Assembly (NCBI GenBank): GCA_015680685.1
Contig: MNCI01011103.1
Coordinates: 234,724-298,723, forward strand
Direction of reading: 5' to 3'
Origin: Gnetum montanum
Taxonomy: Eukaryota; Streptophyta; Gnetopsida; Gnetales; Gnetaceae
Length of the DNA: 64,000 nucleotides
The notes below the pieces were generated by a model. It had not been told where the DNA came from and ran no database searches. It saw only the letters and a program-made list of their open reading frames with translations. Both the position numbers and the translations under genes were made by a program. This document shows, piece after piece, positions 49,401 through 60,331 of this stretch. Within the stretch, counting starts at the first letter, position 1, and each line of letters starts with the position of its first letter.

Positions 49401-50394
49401 GATGTGCCCTTGAAAGTGGTATGGTGACATCAATAAAGGTGGAAGGTCCTGCAAAGCAACAACCAAAGTTTAGCATCAACATAAGCAAGTTTAATAACTA
49501 GTCAAAGTAATAGAACAATTAGAATTTTAATAACCATAACACATTAGAAGCTATAGCCTTTATTGTTACCTTTCCTCTTCTTCTTAGGTGTGATTTGAGC
49601 AGAGATCCTAGTTATAAAGGTTTGATCCATGGAGTTATCGAGATCTTTCCACTAGTTGTGCATCATCCCTTCATCCTTAGACTTCTTGTATATAAGGTTA
49701 AACCTTGTAGGGTAGGCATCAAAGTCCCCTCTTAACTATTAATACACAACAGTTCTAATATAGGGATCCTTGGTGAATTCATCTAGGGTAGTTTAAGCGA
49801 CTACCAAGGTTTGATCATTAATGATCAAGCCTTGATCATTGACCTTGTACCTGGAAGAAGGTAATAAGACCAATGAAGTTAGGAAAGGTCGTGTAATCAG
49901 TAAAAATAGAAAAACATGAAAATACTATAAAAACTATGGTTACCATGGTAGAAAATACATAGTGCTAAGAGAGTTCTAGAACAATGTGTGAGCCTGATGC
50001 GCCACCATCAAAGGATTGTCAACATTGTCCTAGCTATATTCTATCCAGATCTCTATAAGATAACATGGGCTAATGGCGTCTACTATTACCCCTAATGTTC
50101 TAGGAGGTAGATTATTAGTGATAAACTTGATAATCAAATTAAATCCCTAAGGTAACAAGGTCTCCACTATGACCCCAGCTACATCTATGGACAAGTGTGA
50201 CCATAACATCACACTAAAGTTTCATAGAATGTAGGCAAGGAATTCCCTTGTCCCAAGCTGGAACCATAGTAATAGCTTCCCCAAAGGCATATCAAGGAGA
50301 GGGGTATTGGTCTTGGAATGACCAATGTAGCATAGAATGTCCACCACGTTCATGATGATGAGGATGATCTTCAAATAGACCTTGCATGAAGCAA

Positions 50395-50870
50395 AGAAAA
50401 AGCACTATGACCAATTGGAATTACTCAAAAAATTTGGAAAAAAAATACCTTAGTCAGAGGTGAAATTAGCCTATGAAAAAATCTCTAAGGTGTTTATATA
50501 AATTAGCTTAAGAAATTCCACAGAAAAGCATTATTACAACCTTCCATAGCAAAAACACTATGGCCAATGATAATTACTTTAAAAATTTGGAAATAAACAT
50601 CCTTATTGGACGTGAACTTAGCCTCTGTAAAAATCTCTAAGGTGTTTATCTAAATTAGCTTAAGAGATTCCATAAAAAATCATTATTACAACCTTCCATA
50701 GCAAAAACATTATGGCCAACTAGAATTACTTAACAAATTTGCAAAAAAAATCCTAGTCAAAGGTGAAATTAGCCTATGTAGAAAGCTCTAAGGTGTATCT
50801 ATGTTGACTTAAGAAATTCCATGTATGCATTATTATAACCCTCTATAGCCTTTTACTTCATAGCCCAAAA
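50395..50870. repeat. 153-bp tandem repeat, three copies, in intron 1
   Basis: Units begin with 'gcaaaaacactatggcc' at about 50394, 50548 and 50701; each contains 'gtgaaattagcctatg' and 'ctctaaggtgttta'. Confidence 0.8.
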
Positions 50871-50999
50871 TATTATAGAAAAAATTTCATAGCTAAAATT
50901 AAGCCTTAGTTTAACCCATGCATAAACTTAGAAAAATCATATAGCCATTGTAAAAATATTTCTAAAAATATTAAATCATTTTCTTTTCTTAAAAAAATT

Positions 51000-51750
51000 T
51001 AAAATATAAGTTTTACAAGAAAAACTACACATATTAATCACATCCATCCAAAATTTAACCCTATTACCACAATTTAACCAAAAATTTATCAAACATTTGT
51101 TTGGGCTTCGATTTCAGTGATTCTAGCACAAAGGGAATCTTGAAATCATAAACCTTATAGCCATGACCATTGAAACTAGAAATACATAACCGTTACATGG
51201 AACATACAAAAATTAGCAAAAAAAATGTAGCTATCACCATGAATCCCTTTTCACATAGGGTTCATAAGAAATTCACCAAAAAATTGTTTGAGCTTCAAAT
51301 GGAGTGTTTCTACCACCATTTGAAATATTAAATCAAGCTCTATGTACCCATGCTTAATGAAAATTCAAAATCATTACACCTTATTCACAAAAAATTCACC
51401 AACTTGGACAAGAATTTAAAAATGTTACAAACCTCCTTTTTACATAGGCTTAGCAAAAAATTCATAAAAAATGAATTTTAAAGCCAATTAGAGTGATTCC
51501 ACCTCCATTGAAAAGCTAAAGCCAAGAATCACCAATTTTAACCAATAAATAGTTAAAACCCTTGCCATTTTCTTAGAAACATTTCATGAATTTACATGAA
51601 AATATAAAAATAGCACACAAAAACCTAACCGCATGACCTTTGGAAAATAGCCAAAAATCCATCACTATTAATCCAAATTGAACACGATAGTAGCAATTGG
51701 AAAACTTAAACATAGGGATACAAAATCATGACATTATATTTGAAAAATGT
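51000..51750. repeat. About 185-bp degenerate tandem repeat in intron 1
   Basis: Four diverged units marked by gtgattctagcac (51118), gtgtttctaccacc (51302), gtgattccacctcc (51492) and cgatagtagcaa (51675). Outside the arrays no gene is seen between 50870 and 52210. Confidence 0.6.
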
Positions 51751-52779
51751 GTAACCATTTTTTAAGAAAAAATACACAACATTGCTTACTTTTTTCATGT
51801 AGAAAGCTAAAACCTAACTTAACATAGCCATAAAAACATAGCCAAAACAATCAATAACCATTAGAAAACACATCAAAATAATGGGGGTAAGATATTTTTG
51901 AAATTTAATTTTGATGAATCTTTTGGCCTAGATCTGAAAAAACAGCCATATCCCCAAATTTTGGGAAAAAAGCATGAAAACAACAAGCTTGATTTAAAAA
52001 ATCAAATCTACTAAAGCCAGAATAATGAAACAACCATAGATCTATGTAGAAACAACAAAAATAAGAGTTTGGATTTCATTAGAATTTCATTTTAACCCAT
52101 CTATTATCATAGAGCTGAGAAAAATGGCCTCGCACATGGCAAGAAAAACACATGAAAAAACAATGAAAATTGTCAAAAAAAAAAAACAAGGAAAAATAGG
52201 TAGAACTACCTGCCTTAGAGCAGCAACAAATGAGAACTACATGGAGATAGGCCTGGATAATTCTTACATGTCTCTAGCATGCTCATCCACCTTTTGAATC
52301 CTAGGGTTTTAGCTCTTTCCTCCATGTTTCTTAGGTTCCATGACAAGCTCAATGCTATGGATGATTGAAATTAAGAAAAATGGGAGTTCTACGCTACGTG
52401 GAGGGAAGATGGGAAGCTTCCACACTAAGGATAGGTTGCTTCTACTATGAAAATCTCTGCTAGAGCTCTCCTCTAATGCACAATTTTTAAGAATTACAAT
52501 TGTGACTAAAAACTTATAAAATTTGGCATTAAAACACAAATAAACCTGAACACCCACCTCTAAACCCTAGTTGCCCATTTACTACATCATAACTTCAAAT
52601 GCATTAAATGCAAGGGAGGAAAAATCTTTCCATGTTGAGATTTATGGGAGCTAAGCTCAAAATTAAAAATTTTAAATTTTTGGATTGTGGGCCCCACCAT
52701 ATGCCCTCGCTCTTGCCTAAACTTGCATCAACACTGCATTTTGAGCAATTTTTTGCACTTAGAAAAATAACCAAGCCTT

Positions 52780-55700
52780 AATTCCCATGCCTCCATGCTA
52801 GGGATATCATTCCTAGCATGGATACATGCCTTCCACTCCATAAAACCATTAAAACATAATCTTTTTGTTGTTTTAGTAGCCAAAACTTACCTTTTTCAAC
52901 CCCAGGCTCCTAAAAAGGATTGGACATTGGCAAGTCTAGATAATTTGGGTTTTCACACTGGGGAAATAGTGCCTAGCCTAGAAGAAAAGGAGGTAACACC
53001 CATCTAGCCTAAGTTTGACTCCAAAGTAGACCCTACATGACCTAGAACCCCTGCAAGCATCTCCCGCAGCCCTAGAACCTCACAAAACCTACTTCAAACT
53101 GATCAAAATTGGTTGAAACCTTAGTATTTGCTATTTCCACACTATGGAAAGCTTCATCCACGTTGATCATCTCATCCCCAGCACAGATGCATGGGGGAAT
53201 GCCAAAAATGACCTAAATTGGCTACCTAGTTACCATTTCTTAAATCCTACTCACACCTAGACCTTGTTAGAACCATTTTGAGCTTATGAATGCCCTAAAA
53301 GTAGTCAAATATGGCACAAAACTACTATTCCCCTCTCATATACGTTGAGGCCATCATGCCCAAAATGGAAGAAAGGGCGGGAACTTACATGAGGCACTTA
53401 GGAGCCTCCAAATTGCTAGATCTTGACACCTAGTATTAACTATCAACACTAGCAACCCCAAAGATTAACATGCATGGTAGATTGAGTGTCAAATGGCCTA
53501 GATTTAACTTTCTTGGTTCTTAAATACTAGGGGAGACCTCTTCCATGTTGCCCAAGGTAGAAAAATAGGGACATTAACTAGGAAAGTTAGTGAAGGATCC
53601 TAGGAAAAAAGAAAACAACCTCAAATTGCCTTATACCTAACACCAGAACCTTCACATCCCTTCCAAATCCACTAGACTATAAAAATCGATAAAAAATCAA
53701 TCCACTAAGATTCTTTCACATTGGGGAGGACCCCCTCCATGTTGAGCATTCTAATCTTAGTGTGGATGGAAGGGGAAAGCCAATACTATTAGAGTTTTCA
53801 TGCAATTTGACTTCCAGAAGCAACCCAGATCTTCTAGAAGCCACCCAACTTTTAGAAGTCACCTAAAACAACCTCAACTTACCTTCCTTGGATTCTCCAT
53901 GCTAACTGGAATCCCATCCATGCTAAGAATCCTTGCCCCAACATGGATGGAGTGGGGGAAGCTTAAAAACCCAATCACAACCTTCAAAACAACCAAATTT
54001 TAACCATATACATTGATAGCCAACACCAAAAACCCTCTAAACATTCATGCATAGCCAAAACTATGAAAAATAGGAAAAAGGTAGAGTTACTTAGTCCCTC
54101 CATGTTGGGAGCCACCTCTTCCATGCTAGCTAGTGTGGGAGAAAGAGGAAAACCTTAAGGGGACTCCAGAATTTTCCTTAGAAACCTTAGAAAAATGTTA
54201 GAAATCCCTATGTATGTTCTAGGACCATGTCTACTCACCCTAGAACCCTCAAACTCTCCAACATTAATCATAAATAGCCAATAAAATCCTTTTCCCAATC
54301 TTCCACATTGAGCATGAAATCCCCTACATGGGAAAAAAGTGGGAAGCCCAAAAACTACCTAATAACCCTTGAAATAATCAAATTGTAACATTATGTATTA
54401 GTAGTCAATGCTAGCAACCTTGGAAGGCTGCTTGCATAGTTGAAGATAATAGAAAATTGAAAAAATTATGGCCCTTCAATTCTTCCATGCTAAGAGCCAC
54501 TTCTTCCATGCTACCTAGCATGGAAAAAAGGGAGGAACTTTGGGGATACTCCAAAATGACCTTTAGACACCTCAAACAAACATCCTACAATCTTACATGA
54601 GCCCTAAGGCTAGTTTCACATCTTCCAAAGCCCTCAAACCTTGCAAACATTATCATAGAAAGTGAAAAGGTTACTTTCCCTAGCCTTCCATGCTAAGCAT
54701 ACTATCCTCACCATGGAAACTTGGGGGGGTGGGAGGGGTGGCAACACAGGGAAGCTTAAAAATCATCTAGAAAACCTCCAAAATATCTAAACTTGATTTT
54801 AAACCCTATTCCTTGACCCCAACAACTCTAGAGGCAAACATGCACAATTGATTAATGATAAAAAAATGTGGTCACGAGGGACGGTTGGGCTAACACTTGG
54901 TCACGAGGGACCGCTGGTTCAACGCTTGGTCAAGAGGGACCGTACCCTATTCCTTGACCCCAACAACTCTAGAGGCAAACATGCACAATTGATTAATGAT
55001 AAAATTGGTCCAAATCTAATATTTATGGTTCTTTCGCACTAGGGATCCCTTCCTCCATGTTGCCTAGTGTGAAAACTAAGGGAGGGCTTATTTAGGAGTC
55101 ATAAACACCTTAGAATGACATAAAATGACCTTACATGCACTCTAGAATCATGTTAGTAGCTATTGGAGCCTTCAAACATTAAAAAATTGATGCTAGATGC
55201 TCAAAATGTGGTTTACCCTAGTCTTTCACATTCAGCTCCCTAGCCCTAGTGTGGAAAAAGTGGGGGTGGGGGGAGTTCAAAAAACACTTAGAAGTACTCA
55301 AAATTATCAAATTTTAACATGAAACCCTAGCCCTTGGCCCTAGCAACTCCAATAGTTGACATGCATAATTGATTGTGATCCAAATTGGCTTAGACTTGAG
55401 ATTCCTACATCATCCATGCTAAAGAGGGCCACCTCCACAATGGGTAATGTGGAAACAAGGGGGGCAAGCTACTTTTCTACTTTTGATGGCAAAATGACAT
55501 TCTTGAAACCCAAGGATCTACGCTAGAGAAGCTTAGGACCTCATAGCCTTAATAGTTTTCTCATTTAACCTCATTTTGATATTCAAAACCAATTTTCCCA
55601 AATTTTCCATGATAAAAAAAATTCCCCAGTGTGGAAATATGAGGAAGAAACCTTAGATGTCCTAAGACAACCTATAAATGTGCTCAAAATCAACTAAAAA

Positions 55701-56340
55701 CCTGTAGTCTTGATCTACAGTCTTAGGGACCTAAGAACCTAGTCAATGTGCTCCCAAACCATCTTGAATCCACAAAACAAGTTTCCTCCCATCTTTCCAC
55801 ATTGTGGATACTGTGCTTAGCATAGAAAAATTAGGGAAAGCAATTTCAACACATTTTAACACCCAAAACTGCCTCAAGCTACCTCAAAATGAAGCTAAGA
55901 GATGCACAACTCCCAAATCTAGGTTCCAACTACCTATTTGATCATGTTTGATCATGTTTTGCCTTGAATCTTCATTCTCCATGCTAAAACCCCTCTATTT
56001 CATGGTAGCCAATGTGGAAACAGGGGGGAAAGGCTTCAAAACTTGTTTTTTGACCTTTATAGAGCTCTAGAGTACCCAATGTTGATAGATCTAGTCTTGC
56101 GCTATCTTGGGGAGGCCTCGAAACCTTAATTTTGGACCTTTGGATGTCCCAAATTCCACTTTCATTGGTATCACACTAAGGGTCCCTTCTTCCATGCTAG
56201 CTAGCATGGAAACAAGGGGGCCCAATGTGGAAGCCTCGAAACTCCTAATTTCTAAGTCCAAATAGTCTTGACTAATGCCCAAACTCACCTAATAGCCTTG
56301 TAGCCTTAAAACATGGCTAGCTAAGGTCTAAACCTAGCAA
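52780..56340 (+). repeat. Satellite-like array of about 190-bp units
   Basis: About 16 diverged units, marked by a box like 'ttccatgctagctagcatggaaacaaggggg'; landmarks lie near 53130, 53710, 53890, 54095, 54285, 54475, 54680, 55030, 55215, 55405, 55600, 55790, 55960 and 56160. Alternate units resemble each other more, suggesting a 380-bp higher-order period. The box contains CCATGCTAG facing CTAGCATGG, able to form a short hairpin. Related boxes occur in the LTRs (40050, 60660) and leader. Open frames in this region are products of the repeats. Confidence 0.75.
54804..55004 (+). repeat. 61-bp direct duplication around three CG-rich 28-bp units
   Basis: 54804-54864 recurs at 54945-55004. Between them are three copies of a phrase 'cttggtcacgagggaccg' (54868-54940), CpG-rich and unlike the surrounding array. 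It could be a foreign insert or an assembly chimera without an N. Confidence 0.7.
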
Positions 56341-56599
56341 AACCTAACCATTTTTTACCTATATTTGTTAAATTTCACCATATGTAGCATGTTTTGCTTA
56401 AGTTTTACTTTATTACATAGTGTTTTGACTTAATTTTGAACTTGTGTTGCATTGTTAATCTTGTTGACATTCTATGGCCTTTATACAGCCTTATATATTC
56501 TCTTTATTTACCTTATTATATCTTTATTTGCCTAAGTTTGGCCTTTGAATGGTATCAAATAGTGGGGTTTGACCTTCCCTAACCACTATTTAACACCAT

Positions 56600-56700
56600 G
56601 TGACCATGGCCTGCTAAGGCCCTAAATTGGCATCATAGTCCACCATGACTCTAAACTAGTAGTATGGTTCACTAAGGCCTAAAAATAGAAAACGTGTGAT
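56600..56700 (+). repeat. Short repeats 'ccttaaactagcaa', copy 2
   Basis: Three copies of the phrase seen at 46300-46460, here diverged (ccaccatgactctaaactagtag). Confidence 0.6.
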
Positions 56701-56774
56701 CTTTGTTGACTATTTGTAGCCTTATTTCTTATACTTACCCTTGTTTTACCTTTATTTGACCTTCTTTTGTCCTT

Positions 56775-56933
56775 NACAAGTTTTGAAGCCTTTCCCCCCT
56801 GTTTCCACATTGGCTACCATGAAATAGAGGGGTTTTAGCATGGAGAATGAAGATTCAAGGCAAAACATGATCAAACATGATCAAATAGGTAGTTGGAACC
56901 TAGATTTGGGAGTTGTGCATCTCTTAGCTTCAN
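56775..56933 (-). repeat. 157-bp exact inverted duplication bounded by Ns
   Basis: 56776-56932 is the exact reverse complement of 55890-56046, with an N on each side (56775, 56933). Almost certainly an assembly artefact. Confidence 0.85.
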
Positions 56934-57129
56934 CAGTGAATTAGTTTACCTTTGCATCTACATGAATCTCACGATGATGTTGAATGGTGTATCAACCCTA
57001 ATTGTCTAGATCTTGAGCCTCAAGGCCTTGTAGACCACATAGCCTTAATAGAGAAACCTCTTCAATGGCCTGAAAACCTAGTTAAACCCTTGATTTAGAG
57101 GCATGCAACATAACCAAAGACTCACTAGT

Positions 57130-57840
57130 TAAGGTTTCTATCACAACACAGAGTAGTGAGGAGAAAAACCTTAAACTAAGTTCCCCATTAGAACCTCTAT
57201 AGGCTCAAGACATCACCAAGGTCCTACAAAGTAACTTTAAGGACTTTTCCTAGTCATATGAAGATATGCCAAGACTAGATCCATGTTTAGTCTAGCACAA
57301 CATCATACTAGATCCTAGCATTAGATCAATTAAGCAAAGCATGTGTAAAATGAAACCTAATTTGGCCTTGGTAGTTCGTGATGAGATCTCAATGCTCTAC
57401 CAAGCTGGTTTCATTAGGGCTATCAACTACACAAAATGGGTGTCCAACATAGTGATAGTCCCTAAGAAAAATATGAGTATCCATATTTGCATTGATTTTT
57501 GAGACCTAAATAAAGAGACTATCAAGGATGATTTCCCTTTACTTAATATTGATCAACTTATCAATACTATAGCTGGACATGCTTTATTGTCCTTTATGGA
57601 TGGATTCTCAGGATATAACTAGATTAGGATTAACCCATAGCACCAACTTAGCATAACCTTCATGACCCCTTAGGGGACCTCTTGCTATACCATGATGTCC
57701 TTTGGCCTTAATAATGAAGGAGCAATGTACCAAAGGTCATATCCAAATTAGCAACACCTACCAACCTTAACAAACTTCAAGGATTACAAGGTAGGTTACA
57801 ATTTATTTGTAGGTTTATCACTAGGCTTACTTAAGAAACA
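57130..57840 (+). pseudogene. pol: Reverse transcriptase of the giant element, catalytic box deleted
   Basis: Plus-strand RT remnant: SYEDMPRLDPCLVQHNI, an SIKQSMCKMKPNL phrase, GFIRAINYTKWVSNIVIVPK, then ICIDF-stop-DLNKETIKDDFP, and LLSFMDGFSGYN (catalytic Asp) followed by TSCYTMMSFGLNNEGAMYQR. The expected YVDD box should come about 30 residues later, but sequence jumps straight to the thumb/connection (LTNFKDYK..., in another frame LQGRLQFICRFITRL). About 100-130 residues including YVDD are missing. It would have copied RNA into DNA. Stops are TAG/TAA. Confidence 0.88.
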
Positions 57841-58324
57841 AGTTCACTATGAGTGGATGACTCAATGCCAAGAGGCCTTTGAAAACTTTAAGCAAGAGTT
57901 GGCACAACTACCGACAGTCTATCCTCTGCAAGAGGGTAAACCATTTTACATCTACCTAGCCATCTTTGATACATTACTTGCCTCCCTACTTTGTTAGAAG
58001 TGGGATGATGAAGCAAAAATTCCAATGTACTATCTTAGCCATGCATTAGTTTCCCACAAGACCTAATACACTGAAGTGGAGTATTATTTTCTAGCACTAG
58101 TCTTCACTTTAAATAAGTGGAGATACTACCTCTTTAGAAGCCAAGTCAATGTCATTTGCAAGGACAACATACTCAAAGTTGTAACAATCAACATTTACAA
58201 AAGTAGCCATATAGCCCAATGGAAAGACATAACCATAAAATTTGACCTTCATTATGTCTCTCAGTCCTCAACGAAAGATCAAGTTATGGCCATGCAACTT
58301 ACAATTTTTCCTATCGATGATTAA
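57841..58324 (+). pseudogene. pol: RT-linked RNase H of the giant element
   Basis: Follows the RT connection. It reads CQEAFENFKQELAQLP, then KPFYIYLAIFDTLLASLL, MYYLSHALVSHKT-stop-YTEVE and YYFLALVFTLNKWRYYLF, matching the gypsy RNase H order. The first catalytic Asp position appears in the 'YIYLAIFDT' segment in shifted form and the Glu in TEVEYYFLAL. The open part spans 58076-58324. Function: removal of template RNA during reverse transcription. Confidence 0.85.
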
Positions 58325-58374
58325 TCAACCATCGATTTTGAATTCCTTGATGAACACATCAACATTGTTAGCCA

Positions 58375-58800
58375 AGTGCCAAGGGTTATGAGGTGGCCAT
58401 GCACTTTGACAGAGCTTTAATTACCCATGAGGCCAATGTCACTACCATCATAACATTCCCATTTGGTGATATCTGATCCTTCACCTATTATTTTGAGTTC
58501 CAATGTACCAACAATATAGTGGAGTATGAGAGTTTGATCAAAGGGATGATGTTAGCTCATGACCTACGAATTAGATGCTTAGCAATCAAAGGTGATTTAC
58601 AACTTGTAAGTAACCAAGTAACCAAGGTCTATGCATATAAGGCCAAATACTTACAATCTTACTATGACCTAGGAAAGAAATTGTTACAACAATTCATAGA
58701 CATTGATATCCAACACATACCCTAAAACAAGAACATCATAGCTAATGCAATTACAACATTAGCCCTTAGTGTGATGCCAGATGTGTTTAGTAAGTTTCCT
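58375..58800 (+). pseudogene. pol: Second, archaeal-type RNase H (Tat clade marker)
   Basis: A separate RNase H fold after the first: VAMHFDRALITHEANVTTII (first Asp), FEFQCTNNIVEYESLIKGMM (Glu), LAIKGDLQLVSNQVTKVYAY (Asp) and ANAITTLAL, where the fourth Asp (usually ADALA) is Asn. This additional RNase H is known from Tat and Ogre elements and is the strongest evidence for clade placement. The stretch 58519-58725 is open; a stop and frameshifts lie outside it. Confidence 0.85.
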
Positions 58801-58869
58801 ACCTTTAACCATGGACTATCTTACTTCCATCATACAGAACACTAAGGATACCTTTGTGATCATCATTCA

Positions 58870-60124
58870 TACTTCTCCTTCCAAGGAGTGGTATGATGAT
58901 ATCAAATTTTACTTTATGCATGGTGAATCCTCATAAGGCCTAACGACTACTCAAAAAGACACCATATGCAATCGATCAAAGTAGTATGTGATCGTAGGTG
59001 ATAACACATTATGTCAATGATCCTATGATGGCATACTCCTAAAGTCCCTAGGTGAAACCAAAGCCAGAATAGTCCTAGACAAGGTTCATGAGGGTGTTTG
59101 TGGAGGACATATAAGATCAAGAGCTATGATTGCTAAGATTAGATAGTTAGGCTACTGTTTGCCTCAAATGGAAAATGACTGCCTGCAAAAGGTTAAGTGG
59201 TGTGACACATGCCAACAATATAGCAACCTTATACATGTACCACCAACTAAGTTGCATATCACTTAAATAACATGGTAATTTCAACAATGGGGGTTGGATA
59301 TCAATGTAGCTATAATGCCTAAGTCTTCTACATGGCATAGCTTCACCATTACCACAACTAAATACTTTACAAAGTGGGTTAATGCTATTCTCCTAAGGAA
59401 GACTACATTTGAGCAAGTCTGTAAATTTATCCTAGATAACATTGTAGCTTTTTTGGCATACCCATGACCATGGTTATAGACAATGGACCACAATTTAGTA
59501 GTCATGAAACAAAATATTTCTATCATGACCTAGGTGTTAAGCATTCTTTCTCATCACCTTATTACCCTCAAGCCAATGAACAATAAAAAGCAAGCAACAA
59601 GGTCATAATCAACTTACTCAAAATGATGTTCAATAATAACAAGTGCAAATGGCATGAGTGGCTTGTCTATGCACTATGGGCATACAAAACAACCTATCGC
59701 ACAACAACTAGTATGATCTCTTATAGCTTATTTATGGTTCTAAATCTATTTTACCTCTTGAATTGCAAGTGTCATCGCTCTAAGTAGCCTTGACAGACCT
59801 CATCAACAATGAGTAGAATAAGGAGCTACAGATAGTAGCCCTAGACTCGATGAAGGAGCAACGTATGTAAGCACTTACTCACATTGAAAACTATCACCAT
59901 AACTTGACCATGTGTAAGATCAAGTAGGGTTACCTATTCCTTAAAGCCATCCTTAAGCATGCAGAAAAATTCCTAGCCAACTGGAAAGGATCCTTCCTTG
60001 TCACCAGAGCCTACGAGAATGGTACATTCAATATAGCCAACATGGATGGGAATGAGCTAGCCAACCTAGTCAGTCATTCCTATCTAAATCCATACTACAT
60101 GTACCTGATAGCCATCAACAAATG
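58870..60124 (+). pseudogene. pol: Integrase of the giant element
   Basis: HHCC zinc finger in VHEGVCGGHIRSRAMIAKI and WCDTCQQYSN (about 59088-59225). Core: QQWGLDINVAIMPKSSTWH (first Asp) and, after a frameshift, IDNGPQFSSHETKYF (second Asp) near 59480. The Glu site reads ANEQ-stop-KASNK, so Glu is Lys next to a stop. The C-terminal region shows FLANWKGSFLVTRAYENGTF and ends LNPYYMYLIAINK at TGA 60122-60124, without a chromodomain. It would insert the cDNA into the genome; this copy cannot. Confidence 0.85.
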
Positions 60125-60149
60125 AGCCTACTTTTAATAGTCTTCCAAG

Positions 60150-60200
60150 GCCTTAAACTAGTACCATGGCCCACCATAGCCTTAAACTAGCAACATCAGT
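60150..60200 (+). repeat. Short repeats 'ccttaaactagcaa', copy 3
   Basis: Two copies of the phrase shared with 46300-46460 and 56600-56700, here in the 3' untranslated region. Confidence 0.65.
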
Positions 60201-60319
60201 GACTTAGATAGTTCATTTTTATTATCTCTTATGACCTGTATGCATTGTAGCATTACAATATGCACTGGGGTTTTGTATTTTTTATTGATGCCTCTATGGT
60301 CAATCATTTAGGCACCAAC

Positions 60320-60331
60320 AAATAAGGGCCA
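60320..60331 (+). promoter_or_regulatory. Candidate polypurine tract of the giant element
   Basis: AAATAAGGGCCA immediately before the 3' LTR. It is short and partly decayed. Confidence 0.45.

Larger units (their letters stand above)
46761..52341 (-). pseudogene. Antisense eight-exon gene inside the giant element
   Basis: Opposite strand to the host retrotransposon. Model: ATG 52341; exons 52210-52341, 49944-50380, 49570-49850, 48390-49448, 48100-48291, about 47870-47994, 46935-47758 and 46761-46853, ending TAG. Introns have GT-AG ends, and codon phase agrees at each junction I could check (0 after exon 1, TG|G, G|GA, G|AC, G|TG, 0 before exon 8); only the exon 6 donor is unclear. The protein would be about 1,040 residues. 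Exon 1 starts MEPKKHGGKS; exon 2 is hydrophobic; exon 4 is the largest (WLGANMSHSKISVDGSMNS near its middle); exon 7 is a Glu/Lys-rich coiled coil (NKSLWEEVVDLKEKTQWQEE); exon 8 is Pro-rich. No family recognised. It is interrupted by many TAA/TAG stops, hardly any frameshift. Tat elements can carry antisense ORFs, which is the closest precedent. Confidence 0.7.
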
